The translations under genes were made by a program, and so were the position numbers. From positions 1,811,501 through 1,875,500 of the forward strand of contig NZ_UGOX01000001.1 of assembly GCF_900461555.1 (NCBI RefSeq): 64,000 nucleotides of DNA, in the 5' to 3' direction. The stretch comes from Legionella quinlivanii. Its GTDB lineage: Bacteria > Pseudomonadota > Gammaproteobacteria > Legionellales > Legionellaceae. Of this stretch, positions 19,173-27,972 are shown piece after piece. The first letter of the stretch is position 1, and each line of letters opens with the position of its first letter. The notes below the pieces were generated by a model. The model ran no database searches, had not been told where the DNA came from, and saw only the letters and a program-made list of their open reading frames with translations.

Positions 19173-20174
19173 ATGCAAGTCACAACCGCAAGAGGACTCA
19201 TTTACCTTGTCAGATTTATTAAAATGCTATGCACCCTGGTTATAATACTCATTGCCATTTCATTTCTAAGCCATTATATCTCCGATCCAAAGGCCTACCC
19301 TGTCCTGATGAAACTGAATCAGTTTACAAACTCGCATACCGCCGAAGCAATCGGATTAATCAAAAGAACGGTTCCCTACCAATTTTCCGGGACAGACTTC
19401 AGTCAGATCATCCTGATAGGCTTAATTTCAATAGTCCTGCACTTTTTAAGCGTAATACAGGATAAGCTCGGTTTATTGCTATACAAAAGACGAGAAAGTA
19501 TTCAATACCAGCAGTGGCGAAAAAAACTTGAGGAACGCCTGTCCAGGGAGCAGATGCAGGAAATCGACAGTAAATTTTCGCGGCTCGATTCCTCTCTCTC
19601 ATCCAGCGAGCGGCGAAAAATGTTGAAAGAGTTTGCCCGTCTTAAAAGTAAACTGGATGCGATGGGACAGCAATTAGCATTTCTATCCATTGATGTAGTG
19701 GATTCCACAGGAATGAAACGTAATGAAGACAAGTACCTCGCGGCCTATGATTTCGATCGCTACAATGAATTAGTAATACAGTGCCTGAAAGAAAACCATG
19801 TCATTAAATATGCAATGACTCCTGATGGTATGATGAGCTGCTTTCAAAATATTGATGAGGCGGTTAGCGCGGCCAAAATGCTTCTTGAACGCCTGGTTGA
19901 CTTTAATCAACACTCAAAACAGATTAAACGAAACTTTCATGTCCGCTGCGGCATAAATGGCGGCTTTGTTTATATCGATGATGATACTCCGCTGGAACAA
20001 GTCAGTGATCGGGCAATTGATATTGCGGGGCATATGCAAAAACATGCGAAACCCGACTGCATTAATATTGCTGCCTCAGCAATTGAACCCCTGAAAAACA
20101 GAGAGGGTTTTGCTGAAACACGCAATATTGTTGATGAGCAAAAAGTTTATGAATGGGGAAAGCAGCTCACTTAG
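19173..20174 (+). CDS. Membrane-anchored class III nucleotidyl cyclase-like protein
   Basis: Two N-terminal membrane helices (about residues 11-36 and 68-88) flank a short periplasmic loop. A charged, probably coiled-coil linker follows, then a cytoplasmic class III cyclase homology domain from about residue 165. Metal-binding Asp residues appear in LSIDVVDST and TPDGMMSCF, with an IKYAM segment for base recognition and RCGINGG downstream. In the element that normally reads VNxAxR, this protein has AIDIAGHM, so the Asn and Arg that stabilise the transition state are replaced by Asp and His. Catalysis is therefore doubtful, or the chemistry or partner differs. Start ATG 19173 follows AGAGG at a rather long 10-base spacing. 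Confidence 0.8.
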   Translation: MQVTTARGLIYLVRFIKMLCTLVIILIAISFLSHYISDPKAYPVLMKLNQFTNSHTAEAIGLIKRTVPYQFSGTDFSQIILIGLISIVLHFLSVIQDKLGLLLYKRRESIQYQQWRKKLEERLSREQMQEIDSKFSRLDSSLSSSERRKMLKEFARLKSKLDAMGQQLAFLSIDVVDSTGMKRNEDKYLAAYDFDRYNELVIQCLKENHVIKYAMTPDGMMSCFQNIDEAVSAAKMLLERLVDFNQHSKQIKRNFHVRCGINGGFVYIDDDTPLEQVSDRAIDIAGHMQKHAKPDCINIAASAIEPLKNREGFAETRNIVDEQKVYEWGKQLT

Positions 20175-20400
20175 CGCTGACAGGCTTCTCATCCAGTTGG
20201 CAATAGTAATAAAAAATTAATCCTTTATAACAACTTGTATTGTAAGTTTTCCCTCTCATTAAATCCTGCAGACGATAGTAATCGCAGCTTGCCTGAAAGC
20301 TATAATTTTCACTGTAATGATAGCCCGATAGACAAAAATAGGCATTGGCAGTAAGGGAAACCAGACTAATAAGCAAGGCTAACGCGGTTTTTGTGAACAT
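20167..20400 (-). CDS. Small exported cysteine-containing protein
   Basis: A 77-residue protein I do not recognise. The start is ATG 20400, with AGGAGT 6 bases upstream; a longer frame from 20472 would run into dusA and hide the signal peptide. Residues 1-20 (FTKTALALLISLVSLTANA) look like a Sec signal peptide. The mature part is about 57 residues, tyrosine-rich, with four cysteines (YFCLSG, ASCDYY, NTSCYK, YYCQLD), suggesting disulfides in the periplasm. It is convergent with the cyclase-like gene, overlapping by 8 bases. Confidence 0.55.
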   Translation of the reverse strand: MFTKTALALLISLVSLTANAYFCLSGYHYSENYSFQASCDYYRLQDLMRGKTYNTSCYKGLIFYYYCQLDEKPVSAK

Positions 20401-20464
20401 AATTACTCCTGAAAATTCTCTAAACTTCAAAGCGATGCAGATTTGGTCATAAACAGGGCTGGTC

Positions 20465-21469
20465 TTACTCACAAGCGGGAATGACTGAGTTAAGTAATGA
20501 CTCCCGATTTTCCAGCCATTCTATCGCAAAGTCCAACTGATTGGCATTTTTAGTTTGCAATATAGACTGCAATAATGCTTTCCATTCTTTATTCCCTGAC
20601 TGTCCATGATAAAAATTAAAAACAGGCTTTAACAGGACCGAAAGCGGGACTGATTGGGCTAATTGAATTTTCGCATAATGAATATATTTCTTAAAGATAT
20701 TTAAACGCTTTAGAACGGGAACATCAGGATAGACGTAACGATGTAAACCAGCCAGCGCATAGGGATTATCGCAGGCTAGCCGGCCAAGCATAACGCCATC
20801 TACTTGTTCAAGATGTGTTTTAATGGCCTCAAGGTTTGATATATTTCCATTTACAACTATTGGGGTCGCTGGAAACTCTTTTTTCAATCGATAAACATAG
20901 TCATAGTTTATGGCGGGAATACTGCGGTTTTGCTTGGGGTTTAAACCATGCAGCCAGGCTTTTCGCGCATGGACAATTAACTTGTCAGCACCTGCATTAA
21001 TAATTTGCTCAGCAAAGCGGGCAAAAAAATCATAACTGTCCTGATGGTCTATACCTATCCGCGTCTTGGCTGTAACCGGAATTCGGACAGCCTCCTTCAT
21101 CGCAGCGATACATTCGCCAACTAGCGCCGGCTCTTGCATCATACAGGCGCCAAAGCGCCCAGCCAGGACTCGATCACTGGGGCAGCCTAAATTCAGATTC
21201 ACTTCCGCAAAGCCCCTTTCCTCTGCAATCTTTGCACATTCCGCAAGTACCTCAGGCTCTGAGCCCCCTAATTGTAAAGCCAGAGGGTGTTCAGAGGCAT
21301 CATAGCCTAATGCCCGCTCCGGCTTGTTGCGTATCGCTCCTGCTGTCTGCATTTCCGTATAAAGCAAAGCCTTAGGGGCTATCAGACGCATGAATACGCG
21401 AAAATGAGTATTCGTCCAGTCTATCATTGGGGCAATAGCCAATGGGGAAAAAATCGCATCACTAGACAT
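20465..21469 (-). CDS. dusA: tRNA-dihydrouridine(20/20a) synthase DusA
   Basis: FMN enzyme that reduces specific D-loop uridines of tRNA to dihydrouridine using NADPH. APMIDWTNTHFRVFMR with LLYTEMQTAGAI at the N-terminus, NLNLGCPSDRVLAGRFGACMM with the catalytic cysteine near residue 94, and IVHARKAWLHGLNPKQNR are the DusA-specific forms; DusB and DusC differ at these blocks. Length of 334 is normal. It stands upstream of the small exported protein gene on the same strand. Confidence 0.93.
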   Translation of the reverse strand: MSSDAIFSPLAIAPMIDWTNTHFRVFMRLIAPKALLYTEMQTAGAIRNKPERALGYDASEHPLALQLGGSEPEVLAECAKIAEERGFAEVNLNLGCPSDRVLAGRFGACMMQEPALVGECIAAMKEAVRIPVTAKTRIGIDHQDSYDFFARFAEQIINAGADKLIVHARKAWLHGLNPKQNRSIPAINYDYVYRLKKEFPATPIVVNGNISNLEAIKTHLEQVDGVMLGRLACDNPYALAGLHRYVYPDVPVLKRLNIFKKYIHYAKIQLAQSVPLSVLLKPVFNFYHGQSGNKEWKALLQSILQTKNANQLDFAIEWLENRESLLNSVIPACE

Positions 21470-21547
21470 AATGGAAAATAAACTTCAAAAAATTAGACAT
21501 AGTATACAGTAGCTTTTATTTTGTACAAATTAATTGTAAGTGCGCAT

Positions 21548-23281
21548 TTACGTCAAAGGGACTAACATTTCAGCTATTAACTGTAGCCGTGCTCGCCTCT
21601 GGAACATATTAATGTCCAGTTTATATGCCATATGCAATTTGCGCAGACGATGGTTCGGCCATTGATTGAGATCCACATTAAATGCTATCGCATCAATTGT
21701 ATCGCCCCCGCTTTCACGAATAAGGCTCAGCTTGAGATGATTTTTACCTACCAAGCGCTGTTCAATGATTTCAAATACGTCATCAAAGCAAGGTTCCGGG
21801 AATTGCTGCCCCCAGGGACCTGCCTGTTGCAGCATTAAAGCAGTTTCTATGGATAGTTCGGATGATGTAAGCGAGCCATCGCTTAATAATACCCCTTCTA
21901 AATCCAGTTCATGGCGATGTTTTGCGACTTCTTCAACAAACACTTTCTGAAAGTCTGAAAATGCACCAGGATGCAAACTTAATCCCGCAGCCATCGCATG
22001 ACCGCCAAAGCGATTGATAAGACCTGGGTAATGGGTATCGATTTCTGCAAGAACATCTCGAATATTAAGGCCTGAAACCGAGCGTGCAGATCCTTTCATT
22101 TCATTGTCACTGACTACCGCGAAAGCGATAACCGGCCGGTGAAAGCGGTCTTTCAGGCGACCCGCCAGGATTCCTATCACACCCTGATGCCAATTTTCAT
22201 CCATTAAGCATAAAGCCGGAGGAAGATGAGCGCTATTTTCCATTTTTTTGGCCATCTGGTTTACGACCGCTAAAGCCTGCTCTTTCATCTCCGCCTCAAT
22301 TTGACGGCGCTCCTGGTTTAACTCATCCAATTGACGGGCATAAAGCCTTGCCCGGTTCATATCCTCACACAACAGGCATTCAATGCCTAAAGACATATCA
22401 TCAAGACGCCCGGCAGCATTCAAACGCGGAGCAACAGAAAATCCCATATCCGATTCGCGAATCGTTTCAGCATTCTTGCCTGCAACTTCCAGTAAGGCCA
22501 AAATGCCAGGCCGGCAATGCCCTTGCCGAATCCGGGCAATTCCCTGATTAATCATGATGCGATTGTTTTGATCCAGAGTCACGACATCCGCAACGGTTCC
22601 CAAGGCCACCAAATCCAGAAACTGGGCCATATTCGGTGCTTCAATACCTTGTTCGGCGAACCAGTTGGAATTCACCAGGTGCCTGCGCAAGGCAAGCATG
22701 ACGTAAAAAATAACCCCAACTCCTGCCATTGATTTACTGGCGAATCCATCGCCCTGCTGATTAGGATTCACGATAGCACAGGCTTTGGGCAATTGATCTC
22801 CGGGTAAATGGTGATCAGTAATTAGTACATCTATTCCCGCCTGGTTGGCAGCATCCACGCCCTCAATGCTGGCAATGCCGTTATCGACAGTAATTAATAA
22901 ATCAGGAGTCCGTTGTCTGGCCACCTCAACAATTGCAGGAGTCAGTCCATAGCCAAATTCAAAGCGATTAGGAACCAGATAATCCACATGGGCTGCCCCC
23001 ATGCTCCTCAACGCCGAAATAGCTACTGCGGTTGAGGTAGCGCCATCGGCATCAAAATCACCAATAACCAGTATTCTTTGTTTCTGTCGTAAGGCCTGCT
23101 CGAGACGTTGACTGGCTTTGCCAATATCAATCAACTCATTATAAGGAAGCAGGGATTGCAAACGTTTGTCCAGTTGACTCTCATGCTCGATACCTCTGGC
23201 CGCATAAATACGTTGTAACAGCGGGGATAATGAGCTCAGAGTCAAGGAAACTTCAGCAATCGTTCTTCTTTTTATTTGCAT
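21548..23281 (-). CDS. recJ: Single-stranded-DNA-specific exonuclease RecJ
   Basis: 5'-3' exonuclease for single-stranded DNA in RecF-pathway recombination, mismatch repair and base excision. The DHH phosphoesterase motifs are present: ILVIGDFDADGATSTAVA near residue 70, DLLITVDNGIAS, and VLITDHHLPGD. The DHHA1 part includes RFGGHAMAAGLSL, with an OB-like C-terminal domain after it. At 577 residues it matches E. coli RecJ. Its start overlaps the upstream gene's end by 29 bases, so the two genes are probably co-translated. Confidence 0.96.
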   Translation of the reverse strand: MQIKRRTIAEVSLTLSSLSPLLQRIYAARGIEHESQLDKRLQSLLPYNELIDIGKASQRLEQALRQKQRILVIGDFDADGATSTAVAISALRSMGAAHVDYLVPNRFEFGYGLTPAIVEVARQRTPDLLITVDNGIASIEGVDAANQAGIDVLITDHHLPGDQLPKACAIVNPNQQGDGFASKSMAGVGVIFYVMLALRRHLVNSNWFAEQGIEAPNMAQFLDLVALGTVADVVTLDQNNRIMINQGIARIRQGHCRPGILALLEVAGKNAETIRESDMGFSVAPRLNAAGRLDDMSLGIECLLCEDMNRARLYARQLDELNQERRQIEAEMKEQALAVVNQMAKKMENSAHLPPALCLMDENWHQGVIGILAGRLKDRFHRPVIAFAVVSDNEMKGSARSVSGLNIRDVLAEIDTHYPGLINRFGGHAMAAGLSLHPGAFSDFQKVFVEEVAKHRHELDLEGVLLSDGSLTSSELSIETALMLQQAGPWGQQFPEPCFDDVFEIIEQRLVGKNHLKLSLIRESGGDTIDAIAFNVDLNQWPNHRLRKLHMAYKLDINMFQRRARLQLIAEMLVPLT

Positions 23282-24092
23282 GAATCAGGGATCTCCACAA
23301 TCGTATCAATACATTTTGTTTGGTTATCTGGCAGGCCATATTATTCCAGTAACAGCGAACTGCCAAACCTTTCTTTTTTGCTTTATCGAGGAGAGCATCG
23401 AGCGCTTGTTGATTCTGCAAACAAATGACAGTGTTTTTATCCAGTTTACACTGGAGATCAAGACTCATAATCGTTTGCGGAAATGCGGAGACTAATTGTA
23501 CATCATTGCTGAAAATTCTTTTTTTACCAGGAAAATGGAATTCCCCTTCACCATAAAACCATAGCCCGTTTACATTAGCCTCATTATTCTGATTAATTAT
23601 GGAGCTTGCAGAAAACAGCATTTGCATTTCGGTAAACAGACGTTGCCAATATAGAGATTCACCCATATTTTTTAAGATAGGCAATAAAGAGTGATGTAAA
23701 ATGCGAGGAAGAAATTGGCTTTGTAATTTGGGCTTATCACTTGGATTCAACAGCCATAAGTGAGCGTCATGGTAATAAACTGAACAACCATCCTCTTCTA
23801 AAAATTGTTTAACCTGAAGGTATAAATTTCGTGCCTTGTCGTCGCTTAAACCGAGCTCCTGGCCCATTGCCACAATCATTGCATCATTATGAGTCGCTTC
23901 CCAGTGAATGGGAGAGGCGACAATCCATTGGCCATCCAGTTGATGAAGACGCCGCAAAAAATCTCCGAGCGCAGGATTTTCATTATGACTATCAAGAACA
24001 TGAAGAATGTTCAGCCAGTAATTACCCTGAGTTGGTAAGAGACTGGCTCCAGAGGGGCAATCATCAGATACACCATTGATGATAATATCCAT
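23253..24092 (-). CDS. recJ-neighbour protein, cofactor-independent phosphoglycerate-mutase-like family
   Basis: A 279-residue cytoplasmic protein. I associate it, with moderate certainty, with a family commonly placed upstream of recJ in proteobacteria and often annotated as cofactor-independent phosphoglycerate mutase or a regulator related to it. The supporting element is NVNGLWFYGEGEFH, which resembles the N-(S/G)-(L/V)-WFWGGG signature of that family. No alkaline-phosphatase-type metal motif is visible, so mutase activity is doubtful. It begins directly after the alaC stop and overlaps recJ by 29 bases, forming an alaC-this gene-recJ operon. The true function is unknown. Confidence 0.6.
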   Translation of the reverse strand: MDIIINGVSDDCPSGASLLPTQGNYWLNILHVLDSHNENPALGDFLRRLHQLDGQWIVASPIHWEATHNDAMIVAMGQELGLSDDKARNLYLQVKQFLEEDGCSVYYHDAHLWLLNPSDKPKLQSQFLPRILHHSLLPILKNMGESLYWQRLFTEMQMLFSASSIINQNNEANVNGLWFYGEGEFHFPGKKRIFSNDVQLVSAFPQTIMSLDLQCKLDKNTVICLQNQQALDALLDKAKKKGLAVRCYWNNMACQITKQNVLIRLWRSLIHANKKKNDC

Positions 24093-25286
24093 TTATACTG
24101 CCTCAGCGTAACCATCCTTTTTAAATAAGGCTTTTAAATTACGAAGTGCCTGACGGGTACGCTGTCTGTTTTCAATCAGCCCAAAACGGACATACTGATC
24201 ACCCTGCGGACCAAAACCAATACCAGGGGATACCGCGACATGCGCTTCCTGTAAAAGGTATTTGGAAAACTCAAGCGACCCCATATGCCGATAAAAAGGA
24301 GGAATTTTGGCCCAGACAAACATGGTGGCTTTTGGCTTTTCCACAAACCAGCCCAGTTCGCACAAGCCCTCACAAAGTACATCGCGGCGCTTTTCGTACA
24401 AGGATCTAATTTCATGGACGCAATCATCTGGTCCCTCAAGTGCTGCAATTGCTGCCACCTGAATTGGGGTAAAAGTGCCGTAATCGAGATAGGATTTTAT
24501 GCGGGTTAAAGCGGCGACCAGTTCCTCGTTTCCACAGGCAAAACCAACCCGCCAGCCCGGCATGTTATAGGATTTGGACATTGAATAGGTTTCAATGGCA
24601 ATATCGATAGCACCGGGAACCTGTAAAATGGAGGGAGCCTTATACCCGTCAAAGACGATATCAGCATAGGCCAAATCATGAATAATCCAGATGTGATGAC
24701 GCTTTGCCAACTCAACTATTTTTACAAAAAAGTCATATTCCACACAGTGTGTACTGGGATTGGCAGGAAAGTTAATCACCAGCGCTTTTGGCCGTGGCCA
24801 GGTTTGCTCAATGGCTATTTCAATATCCTGCAAGAACTGATTTTCATCCACCAGCGGAATTTGCTTGACATTAGCTCCCGCAATGATAAAACCATAGGTA
24901 TGAATGGGATAGGCAGGGTCAGGTACAATCACCGTATCTCCCGGGCCGCTGATAGCCAGGGCCAGATGAGCAAGGCCTTCTTTGGATCCAATGGTGGTCA
25001 GTACCTGCTTTTCGCTATCGAGCTCGACATTGTAATTGCGCTTATACCAACCGGCCATCGCCCGTCTCAAGCGAGGGATACCCTTTGACATCGAGTAACG
25101 ATGCGTATCGGGACGTTGAGCTGTTTCAACAAGCTTGTCCACGATATGCTGCGGCGTAGGCTGATCGGGATTTCCCATGCCAAAATCAATGACGTCCTCT
25201 CCACGCGCCCGCGCTTCTGACTTTAATTGGGTCATTGTATTAAAGACATAAGGGGGTAAACGTTTTATACGTGGAAACTGACTCAT
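24093..25286 (-). CDS. alaC: Alanine-type aminotransferase (AlaC family)
   Basis: PLP-dependent class I aminotransferase, closest by motif to AlaC (glutamate-pyruvate transaminase). Signatures: [54 protein letters not shown], the Asp-x-x-Tyr pair in [14 protein letters not shown], and the Schiff-base Lys of [18 protein letters not shown] near residue 238. Length is 397, normal for the family (E. coli AlaC is about 412). It heads the operon with the recJ-neighbour gene and recJ. Substrate preference is inferred from family. Confidence 0.88.
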   Translation of the reverse strand: MSQFPRIKRLPPYVFNTMTQLKSEARARGEDVIDFGMGNPDQPTPQHIVDKLVETAQRPDTHRYSMSKGIPRLRRAMAGWYKRNYNVELDSEKQVLTTIGSKEGLAHLALAISGPGDTVIVPDPAYPIHTYGFIIAGANVKQIPLVDENQFLQDIEIAIEQTWPRPKALVINFPANPSTHCVEYDFFVKIVELAKRHHIWIIHDLAYADIVFDGYKAPSILQVPGAIDIAIETYSMSKSYNMPGWRVGFACGNEELVAALTRIKSYLDYGTFTPIQVAAIAALEGPDDCVHEIRSLYEKRRDVLCEGLCELGWFVEKPKATMFVWAKIPPFYRHMGSLEFSKYLLQEAHVAVSPGIGFGPQGDQYVRFGLIENRQRTRQALRNLKALFKKDGYAEAV

Positions 25287-25342
25287 GATTCACCTCTATG
25301 ATATAATGCTCCATATTATAAATTATTGTGTGACTAAAAACC

Positions 25343-25711
25343 ATGCACCTACATTTGGAATCCGCAGATAAATTTGCCGTGCAGGCATACAGTGATTCAG
25401 AAGTCAAAATTGACGGCGAAATTTATCAGCACAATCTTATCGTTTCATCCCAGGGAGTAACTGATTGGCCACTCGTAAGCATTGCGGAAATGAGCGCTCA
25501 GTCGATTGAAAATTTTTTACACATTCAACCGGAAATTATTATTATCGGCCATACACAACCAGGTAAATTTCCACCCGCTTTTATTCTGCAGCAATTAGCG
25601 CAAAAGCGAATCGGTTTGGAATCCATGTCAATTGGCGCCGCCTGTAGAACCTATAATGTCTTATTAAGTGAGCAAAGACGAGTTGCTTTGGGTATTATTT
25701 TACGCGCCTGA
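25343..25711 (+). CDS. Mth938/NDUFAF3-like domain protein
   Basis: A 122-residue single-domain protein of the Mth938-like (DUF498) family. Visible signatures are EIIIIGHTQPGKFPPAFIL, the middle loop MSIGAACRTYNVLLSEQRRVALGIIL, and an N-terminal beta region with DGEIYQHNLIVSSQGV. Eukaryotic relatives (NDUFAF3) assist complex I assembly; the bacterial role is not established. It is divergent from alaC with a short shared promoter region that contains TATAATG motifs. Confidence 0.8.
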   Translation: MHLHLESADKFAVQAYSDSEVKIDGEIYQHNLIVSSQGVTDWPLVSIAEMSAQSIENFLHIQPEIIIIGHTQPGKFPPAFILQQLAQKRIGLESMSIGAACRTYNVLLSEQRRVALGIILRA

Positions 25712-25796
25712 TATTAAAAATTATTGCTATTTCTTACTTAATGAATAAAAATCCTGCACGCTGTATTTAGCTATTACATTTAACATGAGGTGTGTT

Positions 25797-26690
25797 GTGA
25801 CAAGACAAGCATTGATGCAAAAAATAAAGCAGACTGACATCGAAATCAAAGCAGTAACTGCCGAACTGAAACGAGTTCATAAGATTACCCAAGACTATGC
25901 GGACAAAGTCTGGGAAGAAAGTCCTGTAGCATTCACCGCTGAACAAATTAAGGTTCGTGCCAAAGAATTGGCAGCCGAGATTGTAAAAAACCACCCACAG
26001 GGCACTAATCCGGTACTCATTACTCTTCTCGATGGAGGAATACCCTTTGCCCGCGATGTAGAAGATGCACTGAATGAGCTCGGATATATATACACGCCAG
26101 CTACCATGCAGGTTTCCAGCTATGGTAATAAGACAACAGGCGGTAAGGTCAATATCATTGCTGAATCCAAAGTTCCTTTGGGTGGACGAGATGTTATTTT
26201 TCTGGACGACGTCTGTGAAACCGCACACACCTATCTTGAAGTCAGAAAGCACTTAAAAAAAGCAGGTCCTGAAAGTATCTCATTAATGGTTATGGTGGAT
26301 AAAGAGCAAAAACAACCAAGAGATGAGAATTATTCGCCAGAATATTCCGGATTTAAAGCCAGACTTCTTTTCTTAATTGGTAAAGGTCTGGATTTATTCA
26401 AACGCTTGAGACAGACCAAAGAAATCCGAATGGTTGATCCCGCGAAGCTTGATAAGGAAATATTGGCAACCATTGAAACTGAAGGCCCTCTGAATAAAAA
26501 ACTGCAAGAGTTGATCGCTCAAAAAGACGAACTGGAATTAGAATTAAGTTCTCTCAAGGAAGAACAGCCATCCAGCCCCGGAACTAATCGACATGGGATG
26601 TACGGCGCTACAGTACCGCAGCCAGTAACCAAGAAGGAAGAATCTAAAGATAGTCAAGAAGAAGTAAGAAACATATCGTACTTCAGCTGA
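25797..26690 (+). CDS. Phosphoribosyltransferase-like protein with coiled-coil tail
   Basis: Residues about 50-200 look like a type I phosphoribosyltransferase. The PRPP loop is VIFLDDVCETAHTYLEVRKHL near residue 132, preceded by NPVLITLLDGGIPFARDVEDAL, where a catalytic hood would lie, and SLMVMVDKEQKQPR. In the loop, T-A-H-T replaces the usual T-G-x-T, which may alter PRPP binding. The N-terminal 40 residues and the segment at about 230-260 (EGPLNKKLQELIAQKDELEL) are helical and coiled-coil-like. The tail SPGTNRHGMYGATVPQP resembles the C-termini of the two giant proteins at 37-46 kb. I start at GTG 25797 because TGAGG sits 6 bases upstream; ATG 25785 lacks a ribosome site. Real enzyme substrate unknown. 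Confidence 0.7.
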   Translation: MTRQALMQKIKQTDIEIKAVTAELKRVHKITQDYADKVWEESPVAFTAEQIKVRAKELAAEIVKNHPQGTNPVLITLLDGGIPFARDVEDALNELGYIYTPATMQVSSYGNKTTGGKVNIIAESKVPLGGRDVIFLDDVCETAHTYLEVRKHLKKAGPESISLMVMVDKEQKQPRDENYSPEYSGFKARLLFLIGKGLDLFKRLRQTKEIRMVDPAKLDKEILATIETEGPLNKKLQELIAQKDELELELSSLKEEQPSSPGTNRHGMYGATVPQPVTKKEESKDSQEEVRNISYFS

Positions 26691-26703
26691 TAAGCCAGCC
26701 TCA

Positions 26704-26748
26704 TGTCGGCAGACATAAGTCCGCCGACAATTTATCTTCTTTAATTTG
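26704..26748 (+). terminator. Probable rho-independent terminator of the phosphoribosyltransferase-like gene
   Basis: TGTCGGCAGAC (26704-26714) and GTCCGCCGACA (26719-26729) form an 11-bp stem with one mismatch and an ATAA loop, followed by a T-rich run to about 26748. It lies 14 bases past the stop at 26690. Confidence 0.6.
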
Positions 26749-26749
26749 T

Positions 26750-26778
26750 TTGAATTTTGTACTTTACGGTGATATAAT
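26750..26778 (+). promoter_or_regulatory. Putative sigma70 promoter of the 311-residue orphan
   Basis: TTGAAT (26750-26755), a 17-base spacer and TATAAT (26773-26778) lie 31 bases before the ATG at 26810. With the upstream terminator, this makes the orphan a separate transcription unit. Confidence 0.6.
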
Positions 26779-26809
26779 GCCCGCATTGTTCACCGGATAG
26801 AAATTAAAT

Positions 26810-27745
26810 ATGATTAAAGTAATTCTTGTGCCAACCAAGTGGCTGTCAACAATCACTCCTTTATCTTTTGCAGAGGAAGATACGCTTAATGAGTCAAAAC
26901 ATAATAAAGTATATGGAAGCTTTATAGCCTCACTTCAAGCGCCAAGTGAAACAATCCTTTTACCCTTCCAATACAACAGCATATCAGAAACTCCCTCGTC
27001 TCCTGCCAGAATTGGCTTAATTCCAGAATTCAAGCTTTATCTTACTACTAAAAATGAACTATTCAATGTAAGTGAATTACCCGCTGTGGATCCCTTAATA
27101 AATAGAGATTGCCAGCGGCTTATATTCTTAGCTGATAGCGATGATGCAACATCCGGTTTGTTGTTTGATAATGAAAAAGCACTGGAAAATTTCACCGCTA
27201 AGTACACTGTTAAATCGTTTATGGATACCCATATCCTTAATATAAAATGCCTTAAATTCGAGCATCAGAGCGTCCATCAGTATTTATTCATTACGGGAGA
27301 CGATGTAACTAAAGTTCATGAAGAACGCCGCCAACATTTAGGATACGACATCGAGATTATCCCATTATCAAAAATCGTAAATGATGAAATGCTCTCGTTA
27401 ACCGCCAATGTACCCGGTGAATACAATTATTGGAATGTTGTCAGATTTCCAATAGAGCTTGATATGGAAACTATTAAAAGACAATTCACACAAACTTATG
27501 CAGCGCATGTGGAATATACGCAGGGAGTCAAACGTACAGTCACAATCGCAGAATTGAACCTTGTTAAGAAGGCGGAAGCAGACGCCGCAGTTCTTGAAGA
27601 AAGATTGCAAGCAGCAAGAGAATCACGAAGAGCTGCTTCTGAGAGACAAGGAAGCTGGAGCCCTGCTTTCCTCTCAAGCTGGATTTCAAGGATTGTAACC
27701 AGTAATCCAACGCCGGAACAGTCTCCTCTTGTAGGTCCTAAGTAG
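26810..27745 (+). CDS. Orphan protein of unknown function, effector candidate
   Basis: I do not recognise this 311-residue protein. There is no signal peptide or membrane helix. The first 250 residues are mixed and acidic; residues about 250-285 (EADAAVLEERLQAARESRRA) form a probable coiled coil. The tail is serine- and proline-rich with SWSPAFLSSWISRIV. It has its own promoter-like sequence and follows a terminator. AT-rich, orphan and next to a mobile-element scar, it fits accessory DNA. Secretion is possible but unshown. Confidence 0.5.
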   Translation: MIKVILVPTKWLSTITPLSFAEEDTLNESKHNKVYGSFIASLQAPSETILLPFQYNSISETPSSPARIGLIPEFKLYLTTKNELFNVSELPAVDPLINRDCQRLIFLADSDDATSGLLFDNEKALENFTAKYTVKSFMDTHILNIKCLKFEHQSVHQYLFITGDDVTKVHEERRQHLGYDIEIIPLSKIVNDEMLSLTANVPGEYNYWNVVRFPIELDMETIKRQFTQTYAAHVEYTQGVKRTVTIAELNLVKKAEADAAVLEERLQAARESRRAASERQGSWSPAFLSSWISRIVTSNPTPEQSPLVGPK

Positions 27746-27769
27746 TTAAGTCAACCCTTACCCTAGTCC

Positions 27770-27907
27770 TCACTGCCATTAAGTTAAGGAATCATTGTAG
27801 CTTGGGCCCTTGGCCCAACAAAAGGGTTTAACCACTCCAGACTCAATGTTGTGCCAAGGGCACAACCTACATGCAATTGCAGAATTTCCCTAACTTAATG
27901 GCAGTGA
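27770..27907. mobile_element. 138-bp MITE-like inverted-repeat element with 9-bp direct flanks
   Basis: TCACTGCCATTAAGTTA at 27770 is perfectly inverted at the right end (TAACTTAATGGCAGTGA, to 27907). The pairing continues inward through TGTAG and CCCTTGG against CCAAGGG and CTACA, so the whole element can fold into one hairpin. It is bracketed by CCCTAGTCC (27761-27769) and CCCTAGCCC (27908-27916), which look like a target-site duplication with one difference. No transposase is encoded. It resembles a non-autonomous miniature element. Confidence 0.7.
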
Positions 27908-27937
27908 CCCTAGCCCTCTCCCAACTTGGGAGATGGG
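27908..27937. repeat. CCCTCTCCCAA palindrome (REP-like), degenerate copy
   Basis: CTCTCCCAACTTGGGAGATGGG is a short palindrome whose close relative, CCCTCTCCCAAGTTGGGAGAGGG, is at 45974-46010. It lies just beyond relA's end and next to the 138-bp element, which appears to have inserted beside it. Confidence 0.55.
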
Positions 27938-27972
27938 ATTTTATTACTTTGCTCTCCTCAGAATAAACCGGT

